Origin: Petrolisthes cinctipes
Taxonomy: Eukaryota; Arthropoda; Malacostraca; Decapoda; Porcellanidae
NCBI GenBank assembly: GCA_033782935.1
Contig: JAWQEG010002460.1
Location: 77,501 to 141,500 of the forward strand
DNA length: 64,000 bases
Direction of reading: 5' to 3'
Shown here in pieces: positions 23,401-36,700 of this stretch. The notes beneath the pieces are model-generated. The model was not told the origin of the DNA, did not search any database, and saw nothing but the letters and a program-made list of their open reading frames with translations. Numbering within the stretch: position 1 is the first letter of the stretch; every line of letters begins with the position of its first letter. Made by a program: the position numbers and the translations under genes.

Positions 23401-26400
23401 CTCTGTCTCCTACTCCTCCCTTCCTTTCTTCTCCTCCTCCTTTGCCTTCTTCCTCCTTACCCTTCCCTGCAGTGCCCTTATCCACCCCGCCTTGTGTCTT
23501 CTTGTCCGTACTTTGACCTGCCTTTGCTCCTCCTCCTGGCTGTTTTTGTGTTTCTTGCTTTTGCTGCTGTTGCTGGTGATCCTTTTCTCCACTCTTGTTG
23601 TCACCCTTTTCTCCCTCACCACTTCTGTTGTTGTTGTTCTCCTCTGGTTTTTTGTCTCCTACTTTGACGGACTTATCTTTGCTAGTGTCATTCTTGCCCG
23701 AGTCCACTCCTCCTCTTCCTACACTGGTACCACTAGTACCATCACTTTTGTCCTCTTTACCAATGCCACCTCTGCTTCCTATTCCTCTACTACGAGCCCC
23801 TGCGTCACTACCCTTGCCTTTGTCTCTGTCACCAACATCTGTTGAACCACCTCTTCCTACACTGTCACCACGACCAGCGACTGCCACAACACCTCGACCA
23901 CTTACTCCTCCTCCTCTACCACCAACACTTGCCTCAATACCCCTTCCTCTACCAACACCACTACTACTACTACTACAACTACTACTACTACTACCACCAC
24001 CTGCTGCTTCACCACTCTTGTCTCCCACTTTGCCACCACCGACACTTGCCTCACCAACTCTGTCTGGCTCCTTGGTGCCCCTATCTGACCCCTTCTTATC
24101 TATGTTTACAGCATTGTCTTGTGTCTTACCTGATGTTGTCGTTGTTGTTACTCCTGCTTCACCTTTGCTGACGGATCCTTCCCTCTCTGTTTCTGAATTC
24201 CTCCCGTCCTTACCCATATCTTTTGTACTTGGTCTATCTCCATCTCTATTACCAACAAAACTTCTTCCACCGCGATTACCTCCGAAGCTACTTCCACTGC
24301 GACTGTCTCCAAAGTTATTTCCACGGTGATTACTACCAAAATTACTTCCACCGGGATTACCTCCAAAACTTCCTCCACCTCGATTACCTCCAAAACCTCC
24401 TCTGCGATTTTCTCCACCAAGATCACTTCCTTCAGTATCCATTTTATCTGTGTGGGAATCTGTGTTACCAATATCAGCTCCCCTTCTTCCATCCTTACCT
24501 ACTTCTGTCCCACCCCTCTGCTCTGGTCTTTCATTTCTCCCTTCTCCCCTGCTTCCTTGTTCCCTGGCACCACCTCTGTCATGCATACCTCTCCCTGGCT
24601 CATTGTCAAAGCCTCGTCTGCCATTCCCTCTGCCACCTCCTCTTCCCACCCATCTTCCCCTGTCATCAATGTCCCTCTTTTCCTTCTCAGATTCCCTGTC
24701 ATCCTCCCTCATTCCTCCCCTGCCTGGTCCACCCCTGTAACTTCCCCTTCCCCGGTAATTGTACCCCTCTGTTCCCCTTCCATATCCACCACTGTCACCC
24801 TCTCTGCCACGAGTACTGTCAAACTGATTACGTTCACGATGTTGCTGTTTTCTTTCTTCACCCCAACTGGTATGACTTCTATTAGCTGAGGTGTCTGTGT
24901 CCGTCATGTTCTTACTCACTGTTTGTGAACCTGGTTTGTTTGCACCTTCTCGACTGTCCACGCCCTGGCTGCTACCAACTGTCTCTCTCATTGTCTTTGC
25001 TCCACTGTTTCTGTCGTTGTCTTTCCGGCTGGCAAAATTGGGTGGCCTGTTTTCACTCTGTCTGAAGTCCCCCCTACCACCACTTCTTTCATTAGGTCTC
25101 ATTCCATCTGGCCTCACTCCACCACGGCCAGGACCTTGGGATCTTGCATCATAATCTTGGCAAAAACCTGGAGACCCAAAGCCACTTCGGTCAACATTTC
25201 CAGGCCTACCAAAACCCCGACCGGCACTTCGTTCAGACACATTCATATCGTATCCCTTTTGCCCACCATCACCACCATATTCTTTGGGTTTTACATTATT
25301 TGTGTCATACCCTACACCAGTGAACCTGCTGCCACTTTGGTTACCACCTCCTGCAGCAAGTCTGACACCACCAACACTTTTACTAGAGTCAAGAAGAGAG
25401 GAGGAGGGCATGGCAGAGTGCATGAGCCCTGGGGTACTTACTGCATGATGCCAACCACCACCATCGCTGCCACGTACCTTGAGGAAAGTCCCCTGCTCAT
25501 TGTTCTCTCCTTCATCTTCCTCTGGGGTATTCTTGGGTTCTTCTTCCCCCTTTTTGCTGTTGTCTGCAGGGTCCATGTCCATTGTGTCTTCCATCTCCAC
25601 CTGGTTAAGTATGGATGCATAACTTGCATGTCAAGCAGCATATTAACACTCGAGCATGGCCTCGTTTTGTTTAACTGTGCGTGTGGGTGTGACAGGACAG
25701 ACCTCGTGTATAGCTCTAGTTTGAATTGGGGAACCTGACTGAGGCGGGCAGCCAGACTGTCCTGACAGTGTGTGTTTTATCATATTTCATATGTTACCAG
25801 TGTAGAGGATGCCTATGTGGCTATCAAATTTGAATTTAATCTGCCCAACAGTTGACTTTTAACAAGGATTTTTACAAAATTAGGACGCCAAAGTGGAGTC
25901 CGTGCGCGAATGCCAAGGTTTTTTTTTTTTTTCTAAAATGCAGCGTATGCGTCAGCCGTGCACGAGTGTTAAGTCAAGAAAGATGTGAAAGAAGGGACAG
26001 CTAAAGAATTGCCTTGTTCTTTTTACAGAATATATAAGAACACAAAGCCACATCCCTCACCTCTTGAATGGCAGCATCCTGAGCGAGGGATGTGAGGTCA
26101 ACTCTGATGTATATAGAGGGTGTGGGCTGCCAGCCGGCAATGATGCGGTTTATGTGCTGGTGGGGATGGTTGTGGGTGTTGCGGATGTAACATACACTCT
26201 GGTCCACCTCCAACTCTCCCACATACACCTACAACACATGGTATGGTAGGTAAGACGTAGTTAAAGAAAACTGCTTACTACATACATGGTATCTGGTTCC
26301 CAGATTACAGTACTTTACTGATAAATCTCTCTATTGTGCATTTACAAATAAAAATGTTCTGAACAATTCTGTAACTATAGCCAATCAGGGTTACTACTTG

Positions 26401-27681
26401 GAACACAATGTTTTTTTTGTTTTTTTAGTCAATTTTATTTGGCACGACACTAACCTCAAAGTCGTTCTTTTTGGCGTAGTTTGCCATCTCCGAAAAGTGT
26501 GAGATTTGGTCGTTGATGCAGTCCACAATGATGAACGGGAAGAAGCCATCATCTACCTGCTTCTTAAATGACTTGATCAGGGAAGTACGGTATGATGCCT
26601 CCAGCTCTCCTTCATACTCATACTCCATTATCTGGGTTGGGAAGGTAGGTACAGGTCTGATCTTAGCACTTGCTTTGTCTTGAGTCATTCTGGTCTTTTA
26701 CTATCTACAATGCCTGAGAGACGTTTCATTATTTTCTGTCTAAAATCAGACTATTATTTTTTTTGCTTTGGACAAAGCACTTTTGACATCAAATAGCTAA
26801 ACTTTATTTCCATTGACATATGAGCACCAGCACATGCCAACGGTACAATACCTGGTCTAATACCAGATGATCTAAAAGGTCACAAAAAACCTCAGCAGTT
26901 CTAGGGTAAAGTTGAATACAATAAGAGTAGCAAAGTAAGAGAAAAATAAGATACACACCTTGGTCTTGACTTTCCTTCCAGTGTCTGGGTCGAGTACCAG
27001 CTTCTCTGTCTCTACCATGAAGTAGTCATCCAAGCTCAGGATACGAGGAGGGCTGCCCCCATTCTCAACTTCACGGTCCTGAGCAAGGAAAAATCACATG
27101 AGGGAAGAGTTTACTGATGATGCTTCAAAACTGCTTCTTCACTCCTAGACTTCCCACACTCAACAAATTATCAGTCACAATCAAACTCCTCTTTAAATCT
27201 ATCTACAGCTCTGAAGCCTTCCTCCCTCCAGGAAATCCTCTCATATGGGCAACTTCTGTATAATATCAGCTTGCACTAAAAAAAATTATAATCTGACCTT
27301 GATCATTTTGGCCATGGTGGTCTTGCCGGAGCCTGGTGGTCCACGCAGTATAATGACAATTTTGGGCGGTCGCATAAACCGACCTGGGACATGTATGATG
27401 TCCTCTACAGTCACTGTCTCAACCTCCAGGTCCATGTCCTTTTCCATCATCTCATCTGTCTTCCCTTCAGCATCATTCCTGGAGGACTGGGAAGGTGAAG
27501 TTGCCGGGGTAGGCTTGTGGGCATCTTCCTTCATGGAAGGTGGTGGTGGTGGCAGGCCACTGGGGAGATAACACAATACAATAATGCAAGAAACATATAC
27601 AGTAAAAGTCCCTTAATCCGGAGGTCTATACCTCAAAATGCTCACTCCCCCGGAACTTTTTGGGCCCACCAATTTACCCAT

Positions 27682-27714
<33 letters not shown>

Positions 27715-30700
27715 ACTGTAAAAGTAATGTCCCAAACTCCCGCCATTTTCCCGCCCAGTGTCTGTTTATGGTTCAGTCAAGTGTCGGTCCCTGCCTCAAT
27801 GCTCTCATTTTTAAGGTAATTACCCTAGCTTAGCGTAATTTGGGGCTATTTACGGTAAAGTTTTGACAATCTAAGGTAATTTGCATGAATCATTCCGTTA
27901 ATTCATGGGTAGTCGTAAAAGAATAATTCATTGCTGTAAAAAACTATAATAATTACAGTACATAAAAATATCGTGTGTTAAGGGTTCAGTTTATGTTGAT
28001 ATGGTCACCTAGTTCAGTATCTAAGGTAACTTGGCTACGTGTAAGTTATTTTCAACCCACACAAATACTTCATGAGAACCCTGCTCAGCCTGCTGCCTTG
28101 TGTGCATTCCTCTCATTTCTCCCGGGATATAATTCAGTGTTGTGGGTGTCTACAGTATTCATCATGGCTCCTAATAAACCAGAGAAGCCCACTAAGAAGT
28201 TGAGACCTCATACGACATTAAATCTGGCACAGAAACTAGCTATATTGGATAAGTTGGAGAAGGGTGTACGAGTGAGTAATTTAATGATGGAGTATGGTTA
28301 AATTACGAGTGTCAGCTGCGATCCTCCCACCACCCCCTCCCGACACTCATAAATTACGAGTGTCAGCTGCGATCCTCCCACAGTCCCACCACCCCCTCCC
28401 GACACTCATAAATTACGTGTGACAGCTGCGATCCTCCCACCACCCCCTCCCTACCTCATAAATTATGTGTGACAAGGAAACCTTTATTTAAAAGTAATAA
28501 AAGTATTTTATACGTATTTTGGGGGGTATTTTTCAGTAACACAGAATTTTCGCTATTTCGGAAGTCTCAAACCCCCCTGCCTTCCGGATTAAGGGACTTT
28601 TACTGTAATATAGTGCATTTTGTACTAGGAAGTTATAAGAAAATGGAACTAAATAACAATTGAACAATGAGGCCTTACTATACCTGTACACCCATAACCC
28701 CAATGCACAATAAGGATTTACTGTACCTGTAATCCGAGCCTGGGAGCGACCTTGGGGGAGGAGTTGCACTGCTGCCGCTTTTCCGTGAATGTAGCAGTCC
28801 CAGGGTACTACTCAGGTCACCACGATTATGGTGTTGTCTCAGGTTAGGGTCAAGGTGGTCTGGCCCTTCTGAACTCTGTACATGCATGGCAATAGGCAGT
28901 TACTATCAATAGTCTCAACATTTATCTCCTTGATGCAATCGTGTCAAACCTAAATAGCATCACAAGGGTAAATTTCATACAATTCTGAGATTAGTTCCAT
29001 TGTTTGAAGACACAGGAATAAGTAACAACTCCTCATTATGCCTGTAGAAAATGTTTACATAATGTAAGTTTTATTGTCACAGAAAATTTGCACCCATAAA
29101 ACAGAATTTTCATACCAGACCTCCCATATATGCTTCTTAAACTTGAATTGTGTAAGCAGTATGTGAATTTTCCTTCCCATTACATGATACACATCAATAT
29201 GTTACATAAGTTTTACACTGCCAGGAAGGAGGAAACTATTTACTTGTTCAACATAATGGAATAAAATGCACATTAAAAACGAATCAACAGACCTGCCTGG
29301 GACGACCAGCTCTCATGCCGAATGGTGAGTTGCTGTTGGATGAGTGTGGACCTGAGGGAAGAATTCCATCAGTAATGTGCTTATGACACTTAGTTTTTCA
29401 GCATACAGTATTGTGGCCATTAATAATAAAAGTCAAAATCAATAATCTCCTTTTTTCTCCAGATAATAGTGGATTCAGGCTCAATAAAAGAAATCAGTCA
29501 AAGTTGAGAATCACCTCTGGCAGGTCTGGAGTGTCCATAGTCGACCACAGCCGGAGCATCTATCATGGGTTTATTGTCCCGGTCATATTTCCCCGGGGCA
29601 TCACCATAGGGGCCTGGCCGGTCCCTGGGATAGGGGCGCTCGGGATCATAGGGAGATCGTGTGTTACGGTACTGGTCATCATAACGGTCCCGATCATAAG
29701 GTGGTCGGCCGTAGGGTTCTCTGCTGTAGGGTTCCCGGTCAGTACGTACTCTATCATAACGATCATCATCATACTGGTCCCAGCCATACCCACCCCGACC
29801 GTACCTCTCCTGGTCATAGGCACCTCGGTCGTAATAGTCTCTATCGTAGCTATCCCGGTCGTAGTCCCCACGGTCGTAGCCACCCCTACTGCGGCCCCTG
29901 CCAAAGCCCTGTTCATAGGGTGGCTCGTCTCTGCGGTAGTCAGTATCTCCTCTGCGGTCGTCACGGTAGTCCCAGCGATTGTTGCGATAGTGCTCGTCGT
30001 CCCTGAAGCATTCATCCATGCCAGGACGACCCCTTGCTGGCCAGGGACCATCTGGAGGTCCATCATTTCTGCCCCTGGCCTGGTCATCCCAGCCCCACCG
30101 ACCACCACGGAGGTCACGTTCTCTCTCTCGTTCCCGCTCATTCACGTAGCTGGATCTTTCATGTGGGCGGCGGTCATATTGATGATCATCATCTCCTCTG
30201 CAAATATAAATTTTGATGTAAAATTATTAATACACATTTCCATTTCATGACATTCAAATAAAAGCACCTCTAACTTGGAAAAATAATTTGAGTGGACAAA
30301 TTCCACATAACTTAGATGTATAGAAGTTATAGCAAACTTCAGGTGCACTGCTTGAACTGCCACCATGACAATATCAACTTCAATGCCAGAAACATGTGTT
30401 TGTACTACAGTATAATTCCCATTTTGATTTTGAAAACTGCACAACAACATACATTTTAGGAGTTTATTTTTATTGCTGCATGAATTAAAAGTGTAAAATC
30501 ACATTTTGAGGATATAATACATTTATTCACTTGAATTTGGACTTGAAAACCTAGACAGTCTCCCAACCCTCAAATAGTTAAAGGAGCTTTAATGTACTAT
30601 TTAATTTTCACACACAGATGATGTCTACAGCTATGAAAAAAGAATCTCACCAAGATGATAACCAAGCAAAATTGTACTGGCTCCCTAATTAAATTTTTTG

Positions 30701-33700
30701 TTGTTGTCAATAAAAATAATGCAATCTGAAACAAATTTCACAAAACATTTACACAACTAGGTACTAGTCTACAACTTATAAATCCAGGCTAATAAGACTA
30801 TACAGTTTAGCACTAACCTGGAAGGTTCAGAAGACAAAAAGTCTGTCAGGCCGGGGCGTTGTTGTTCATTGTAGCGTTCTGGGTCCTGGTTAACGAAAAA
30901 ACAAGATGATATTACCGTATAGGAATATTTAACTGTCAAGAATAGTAATATGGACTTCTACTTCATCCACCACTTGACTCTACATGTAGCACTTAATCAT
31001 TAGCATTATCACATGAAGATGGTAACATGTGTACAAACAATATACCTGGTCAGTGATGGATTATGCAAGTCCTGCCTGGGCCTCAAACCTCACTGAGACA
31101 CATTTCAACACCCTTCAGACCATACAGAATAGAGCCCTAAAGATAATCACAGGCTGCACAGCTACCACACCTACAGACCACTTACACCATGAAACCAAAG
31201 TCCTCAAGATCAAGGATCATCTTGACATGAGAGGCACACAAACACTTGCTGCAGCCACCACAAACCCACACCACTCACTACAATACATGACAGAACACCC
31301 ACACATGCCAAGGAACATCTTAACACCACCCAGTACACGATACTATACACATATACTATCACCTCTTACACCCTGCCCACCCCAAACCAGTCTCCAGAAA
31401 CATATTCATACTCAAATCACTCACCAATCCATTCAAACACTCAAGAACAACACACAGCTGCTTGCACGACCTCCTGACATCCACCCATCTGAATCTTCCC
31501 TTCCCCATGAGGACAGAGTCCACCTGGCCAGGCTGTGATGTGGCCACCACCCAGCCCTTCAGACATATCAAAAGGTGGATGGAGCCATTGTGGATGCCTG
31601 TCCGGGATGCAACACAGCACCCAATTGAACATTCTATTAAACCCATTATGGAAGACTGCAATGTACACAACCACACTCGCCAACAACAGAACATACACTC
31701 TCTGAGGGCACTGTGGGAAAGCCTGGCTTAGGCCATGGCCTTCCTCAGGAGCTCGGGGCTGCTCTGCCAGACAGCTTGAGGAACTTCAACAATTACAATG
31801 TGTAGTAATAAACAAACTGGAAGTAACCTAGATTAAATTTTTATGAAATGTAACGCTCTGAAGGAAATTCAGAAATTCAATCAGGAGCTGGCATCCATCA
31901 GGGACTTTATATTCAACTCTCTCTCGACATTATTCTCAACAATACTTATGAGAAACAAACAGCATAATGGTTATACTGCATTATTTTGCATAACATAAAA
32001 AAAAACTCATAGCGATATACAATGTACATACTTCTAACAATTCCATAATTATTACCTCAAAAGGTGTTCTGTCTTGGTCATCCTTGTGGCAAGAAAAAGT
32101 ATTGCATTTTAGATTACGTTTGCAGTAAATACAAACACAAATACAATAGCTCTGTGTTGTGTAAAAAAAATATTCCTTTTTAACAGAACAGTTGATGTAC
32201 ACTGGGTCAAAAAAGTATCGCGCAAGTGGGGTCCGATGGTTCTGTAAATGATCGCTACAGCTCATGATAAAGAAGCTCGTTTTCAGTAGCCATCGTCTTT
32301 GAAGTCAAAATGATTCACGAGGGAAATGCGCGATACTTTTTTGATCGAGTGTACATGTAATGCAATCCATGACAACTCTCTGCAGTGGTCTGTACTACTG
32401 GTTATGACACCTACTGAAATTGTTGTGTTCTAATGACAGTGTAAGTTATCATGATCCTATATATTATTACCAGTGTTTGCAGACAAACGCAATCTCAGAA
32501 TGGTACAGAATACTGTGCTAATAATGACAAATCAACATTAACTAATGTTACCATATCAACTGCACCTTGCTCCTCTCCTTCCCTGGTACTCCTCAATGGG
32601 ATGCATATGCACAAGAACACATGTGCATTCATGCACGCGCACACACTCGCGCTGGTAGTTACCTGTCTAGAGGGGTTTTTGTTGTCACTCCACCTGCTGT
32701 AACCTCCACGACCACCTCTCCCTGCTCCTGGTGGTTTTTGGTCTTCATGCTGTGGCTGGCCTGGACCCTGAAAGTCCTGTCTGGGGCCTCTGGGTTGCTG
32801 GTTACCATATCCTCCAGGTCCTGCCTTCTGGCCTTCATTCATGCTCTGGAATATGAAAATATTTGTTATATCTAAACTTGATTCATTTGTCCAAGTGTTT
32901 TGAAGTGGTTATGTTAAGAAAGATATGTGATTAATACGGAAAATATATTTACAGTAGTACACTGGGGATAATTCTGTGATATTTCAAACCTTATAAACAG
33001 GCTTATATCCTGGGTCGTATATTTTTCCTGACAGTTACTGCATGTGATACAATACAGGACAGTTACCTCTAATATCAATGAGCTAATACACTGGCTTCTC
33101 TCTGTAATGCCTTAATACACTTCTCAAAATTCGGGAAGTACAGTACATACATATACTGTAGTACAGCTTCCTCAGGAGCTCGAGGCTGCTCGGCCAGACA
33201 GCTTGAGGAACTTCAACAACAACAACAACTGTAGTACATATACACTTACCCGGTTGTCCAGCTTGTCATCATGCTTCATCTCATCTGGTTCTTTTTTCTC
33301 CGCGGCATCATCGTCATCGTCATACCAATCTCCAGGCATGGTGAACTTCTCATGTTGTCTTGGAGGCACCCCAATGGGTCCAATATTGAGGCGGGTTGCA
33401 CCCAAGTTCACATCTGTCAGAAGACGGTGTGTCAGTGCCAATATCACTTACATGGACACCACAGACACCGTTTATGGGATCCCTGCAAACTTCATGTAGC
33501 ATTAAAGTCTTGGAATGAGTTTTACATGGTGAATTGCATAACATCATTATTCATACCAATAAAAACACAGCTACCATAAAATATCATTACAAAAACTCAC
33601 TAATTTTGTCATCTTTCTGGTCATGGAACACAGCTGATATGTTCTTTTCATCCTTACTATCTTCATCCTTCTTTTCTTTGTCTTCAGGTTTGTCATCATC

Positions 33701-36700
33701 CTTCTTCTGCTTTTTATCTCCATCCTCCTGCTTGTCTTCCTCAATCTTCCTCTTCCCAGTGGTGGAGGCGGACTCAGTCAGGTCCAGCCCTGGGATCTGG
33801 CCAAGTCTCCCCCCAGATCCAAAACCCATTGATGTGTTGTCTGCGATAGAATTAAGCAGAAAATTTCCATAATGTTTTATCCTTATTATAAATGGTTGTG
33901 ATGGTATTGTTAATAACTTAAAAATAAGTTCTCAATCTGTAATGGAGAAACACTTCGTACTAAACTGACCCCTTACCTCTGAGGTCATTCCAGCCCTGAG
34001 GACCTTCATTCTCCCACCACTTTGTGTTGTTGTTGTTGTTGTTGCGTCCCTGACCACGACCTGCCACATACATAAACACCATTCACTTAGTCATATTCCA
34101 CAAGAAACAATATGAAATAATCAAAATATGCTTACATTAGTATCATCCAATTCCAATACAATACTCTGAAGACACTTTTCCTAACTACAGTATTCTAATT
34201 GGCAACTGGGCACCAAGTACAAATATATACAAAAGTGATGGAAAATAACAACATTTTACCTAACCAATCAACATGAACAACTGTGAAATCTGTCCTTTCT
34301 CTCTCTCACTAACCCAATCCAGCACCTCCTCTTCCTCTGCCAGATGGACTTCCTCTCCAAGAATCTCCTTCCATCGAGCTGCTCTCACTTTTCCATCTGC
34401 TGGGAAAATGGAGAGACTACTTTTCAACAGCAATGCCTTCCCAAAATAAAAATGGTTTCTCACCAAAATAAAACCATAACTCAACATCTGATATTCAAGA
34501 TCACTGTAAAAGAAAGGCATATTTCAATACTTCATTATCATTATGTGAATGTAATTACAGAGTACTGACCTCTCCATTTTGGACTTTGTTTCTGGGATGT
34601 CAAATGGGTCCCGGTATTTGTCTCCCTCTCCTTGCCTGTGGTCCTGGTCCTGCTCAAACTGACTGTCTGGTCTGTGGTCTCTGCCCCACCTCTGTTCACC
34701 TGAGTTGAAGCCACCTGTGCCCCACTTGTTCTGTCCCTGATCCCAGCCACCAATTCCACGCCCGCCACGTCCATGACTGTCAAAGCTCCCCCGGTTCCCC
34801 CTTCCTCGGTTTCCATCTTCGAGGCTACCGATGCCCAGCCCGTACCTGCCGTCACCTGTTCGCTCGTCGATGTCCAAGTCAGACCCACCCCGGCCAAATC
34901 CCCTGCCTCGGCCACGACCCATCTGGCCGAGACCTCCTCGATTGCCACCTCTCTGATTGAAGCCAGTGCCAATATCTCTACTGTTGTCCTGGTCATCACT
35001 CTGTTGGTTAATGTCTCTGTTTAGGAGTCCTCTCATGTCCTCATCCTGTTTGCCAAAGCCTCTTCCACAACCCTGGCTGTACTTCCATGGTGACCCCCCT
35101 CTGCCCCTGTCCCTGCCAAAGTTCTCGCATCCTCTGCCTGAGAAATTGTCCTCTCCAGTGCCATCTCTGTTCCAGCTGCCATCCTTACTGCTGAGATTGT
35201 CCTGGTTACTGTCCTTGTGCTCCAGCTCCTTGCCAAGACCAGAGTTGTCCCTGTCGCTATTATCCAGACCAAATCTACTCTGGTTGAATCCTCCTCGACT
35301 TTCTTGCCCCCGATTGAATCCTGCCCGGCCTCTTGGTCCTTGGTTAAATCCACCTCGGTCTCCAGAACCCTGGTTGAATCCACCTCGGTTGAACCCTCCT
35401 TGGCCTCCTGATCCCTTGTTGAATCCATCTTGGTCTTCAGGTCCTTGGTTGAACCCTCCTCGACCTCCTCGACCTCTTGGTCCTTGGTTGAACCCTCCTC
35501 GGCCTCTTGGTCCTTGATTAAACCCTCCTCGGTCTCCAGTGCCCTGGTTAAACCCTCCTCTGTTAGAACCCAAGGTCCCACTCTCTTGGTCTGTGTTCTG
35601 ATCCTGCCTGAAGCTCTCGCTATCTTTCCCTTCATTGAACCTTCCTCTTTCTTCACTCAAATCCTTCTCACCTTGGTTCTTAAAGCCACCTTGACCGAAG
35701 CCCTGGTTAGGGCCCTCAAAGTCCTGGTTGAAGCCTCCCCTACCTTGGTTGAAGCCTCCCTTGTCTTGATTGAAACCACCCTTACTTTGGTTAAAGCCTC
35801 CTCTGTCTTGGTTGTAGCTTCCTCTGTTCTGGTTGAAGCCTCCTCTGTTCTGATTAGAGGCTCTGTCTTGATTGAAGCCTCCTTGGTCTTGGTTGAAGCT
35901 TTCTTTATCTTGACTGAAGCCTCCTCTACCTTGGCTGAAGCCCCCTCTGTCTTGGTTGAAGCCACCTCTATTTTGGCTAAAACCTCCTCTGTCTTGGTTG
36001 AAGCCTCCTCTGTTCTGGTTGATATTTCCTCTTTCTTGGTTGAAGCCTTCTCTATCTTGGTTGAAGACTTCTCTATCCTGGTTGAAGCCTTCTTTATCCT
36101 GGTTGACACCCTCTCTATCATGGCTGAAGCCTACCCTGTCTAGATTCAAGCCACCCCTATCTAAATTGAAGCCTCCCCTGTCTTGATTAAAGTTTCCTCT
36201 ACCTTGGTTGAAGCCTCCCCTGTCTTGATGGAAGCCTCCCCTGTCCTGATTGAAGCCTCCTCTGTTTTGATTGAAGCCTCCTCGGTCCTGATTAAAGCCT
36301 CTCCGATCCTGATTAAAGCCTCCTTTGTCTTGATTGAAGCCTCCTCTGTCTTGATTGAAGCCTCCTCTGTCTTGATTGAAGCCTCCTCTGTCTTGATTGA
36401 AGCCTCCTCTCTCCTGATTGAAGCCTCCTTTCTCCTGATTGAAGCCTCCCCTATTATTCTGGTTGAAGCCACCAAAACCTTGTGGTCCTTGATTTAAATC
36501 CCTGTTGTCTTGATCAAAACCAATGCCTCCCTGATTATCCTTACCGTCCTGTCTTGTGTTCTCCACATCAGAGTTAAACCTATCGCTGTTCTGACCAAAA
36601 CCACCTCGACCCTGGTTCAAGTTGCCTCTCGCACTCTGACCGAAATCTCTTCTGTTGTCATTCTGGTTGAAACTGCCCCTCCCTTGACCGAAGCCACCCC

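Noticed and set aside
22418..24889. Several long plus-strand open frames (P/H/S-rich, up to 244 aa) opposite the RGG tail
   Set aside because: They mirror the G-rich minus frame; the composition is the direct complement of GMGRGG codons, and there are no independent domains or splice context.
29411..30250. 279-aa plus-strand hydrophobic frame
   Set aside because: It is antisense to the YDR repeat exon; GTCATA/GTC repeats give V/I/P by necessity.
35430..36497. Plus- and minus-strand V/E/A- and T/E-rich frames in the FNQ exon
   Set aside because: They are alternative readings of the 21-bp repeat, which has no stop in several frames; only the FNQ frame joins conserved exons.
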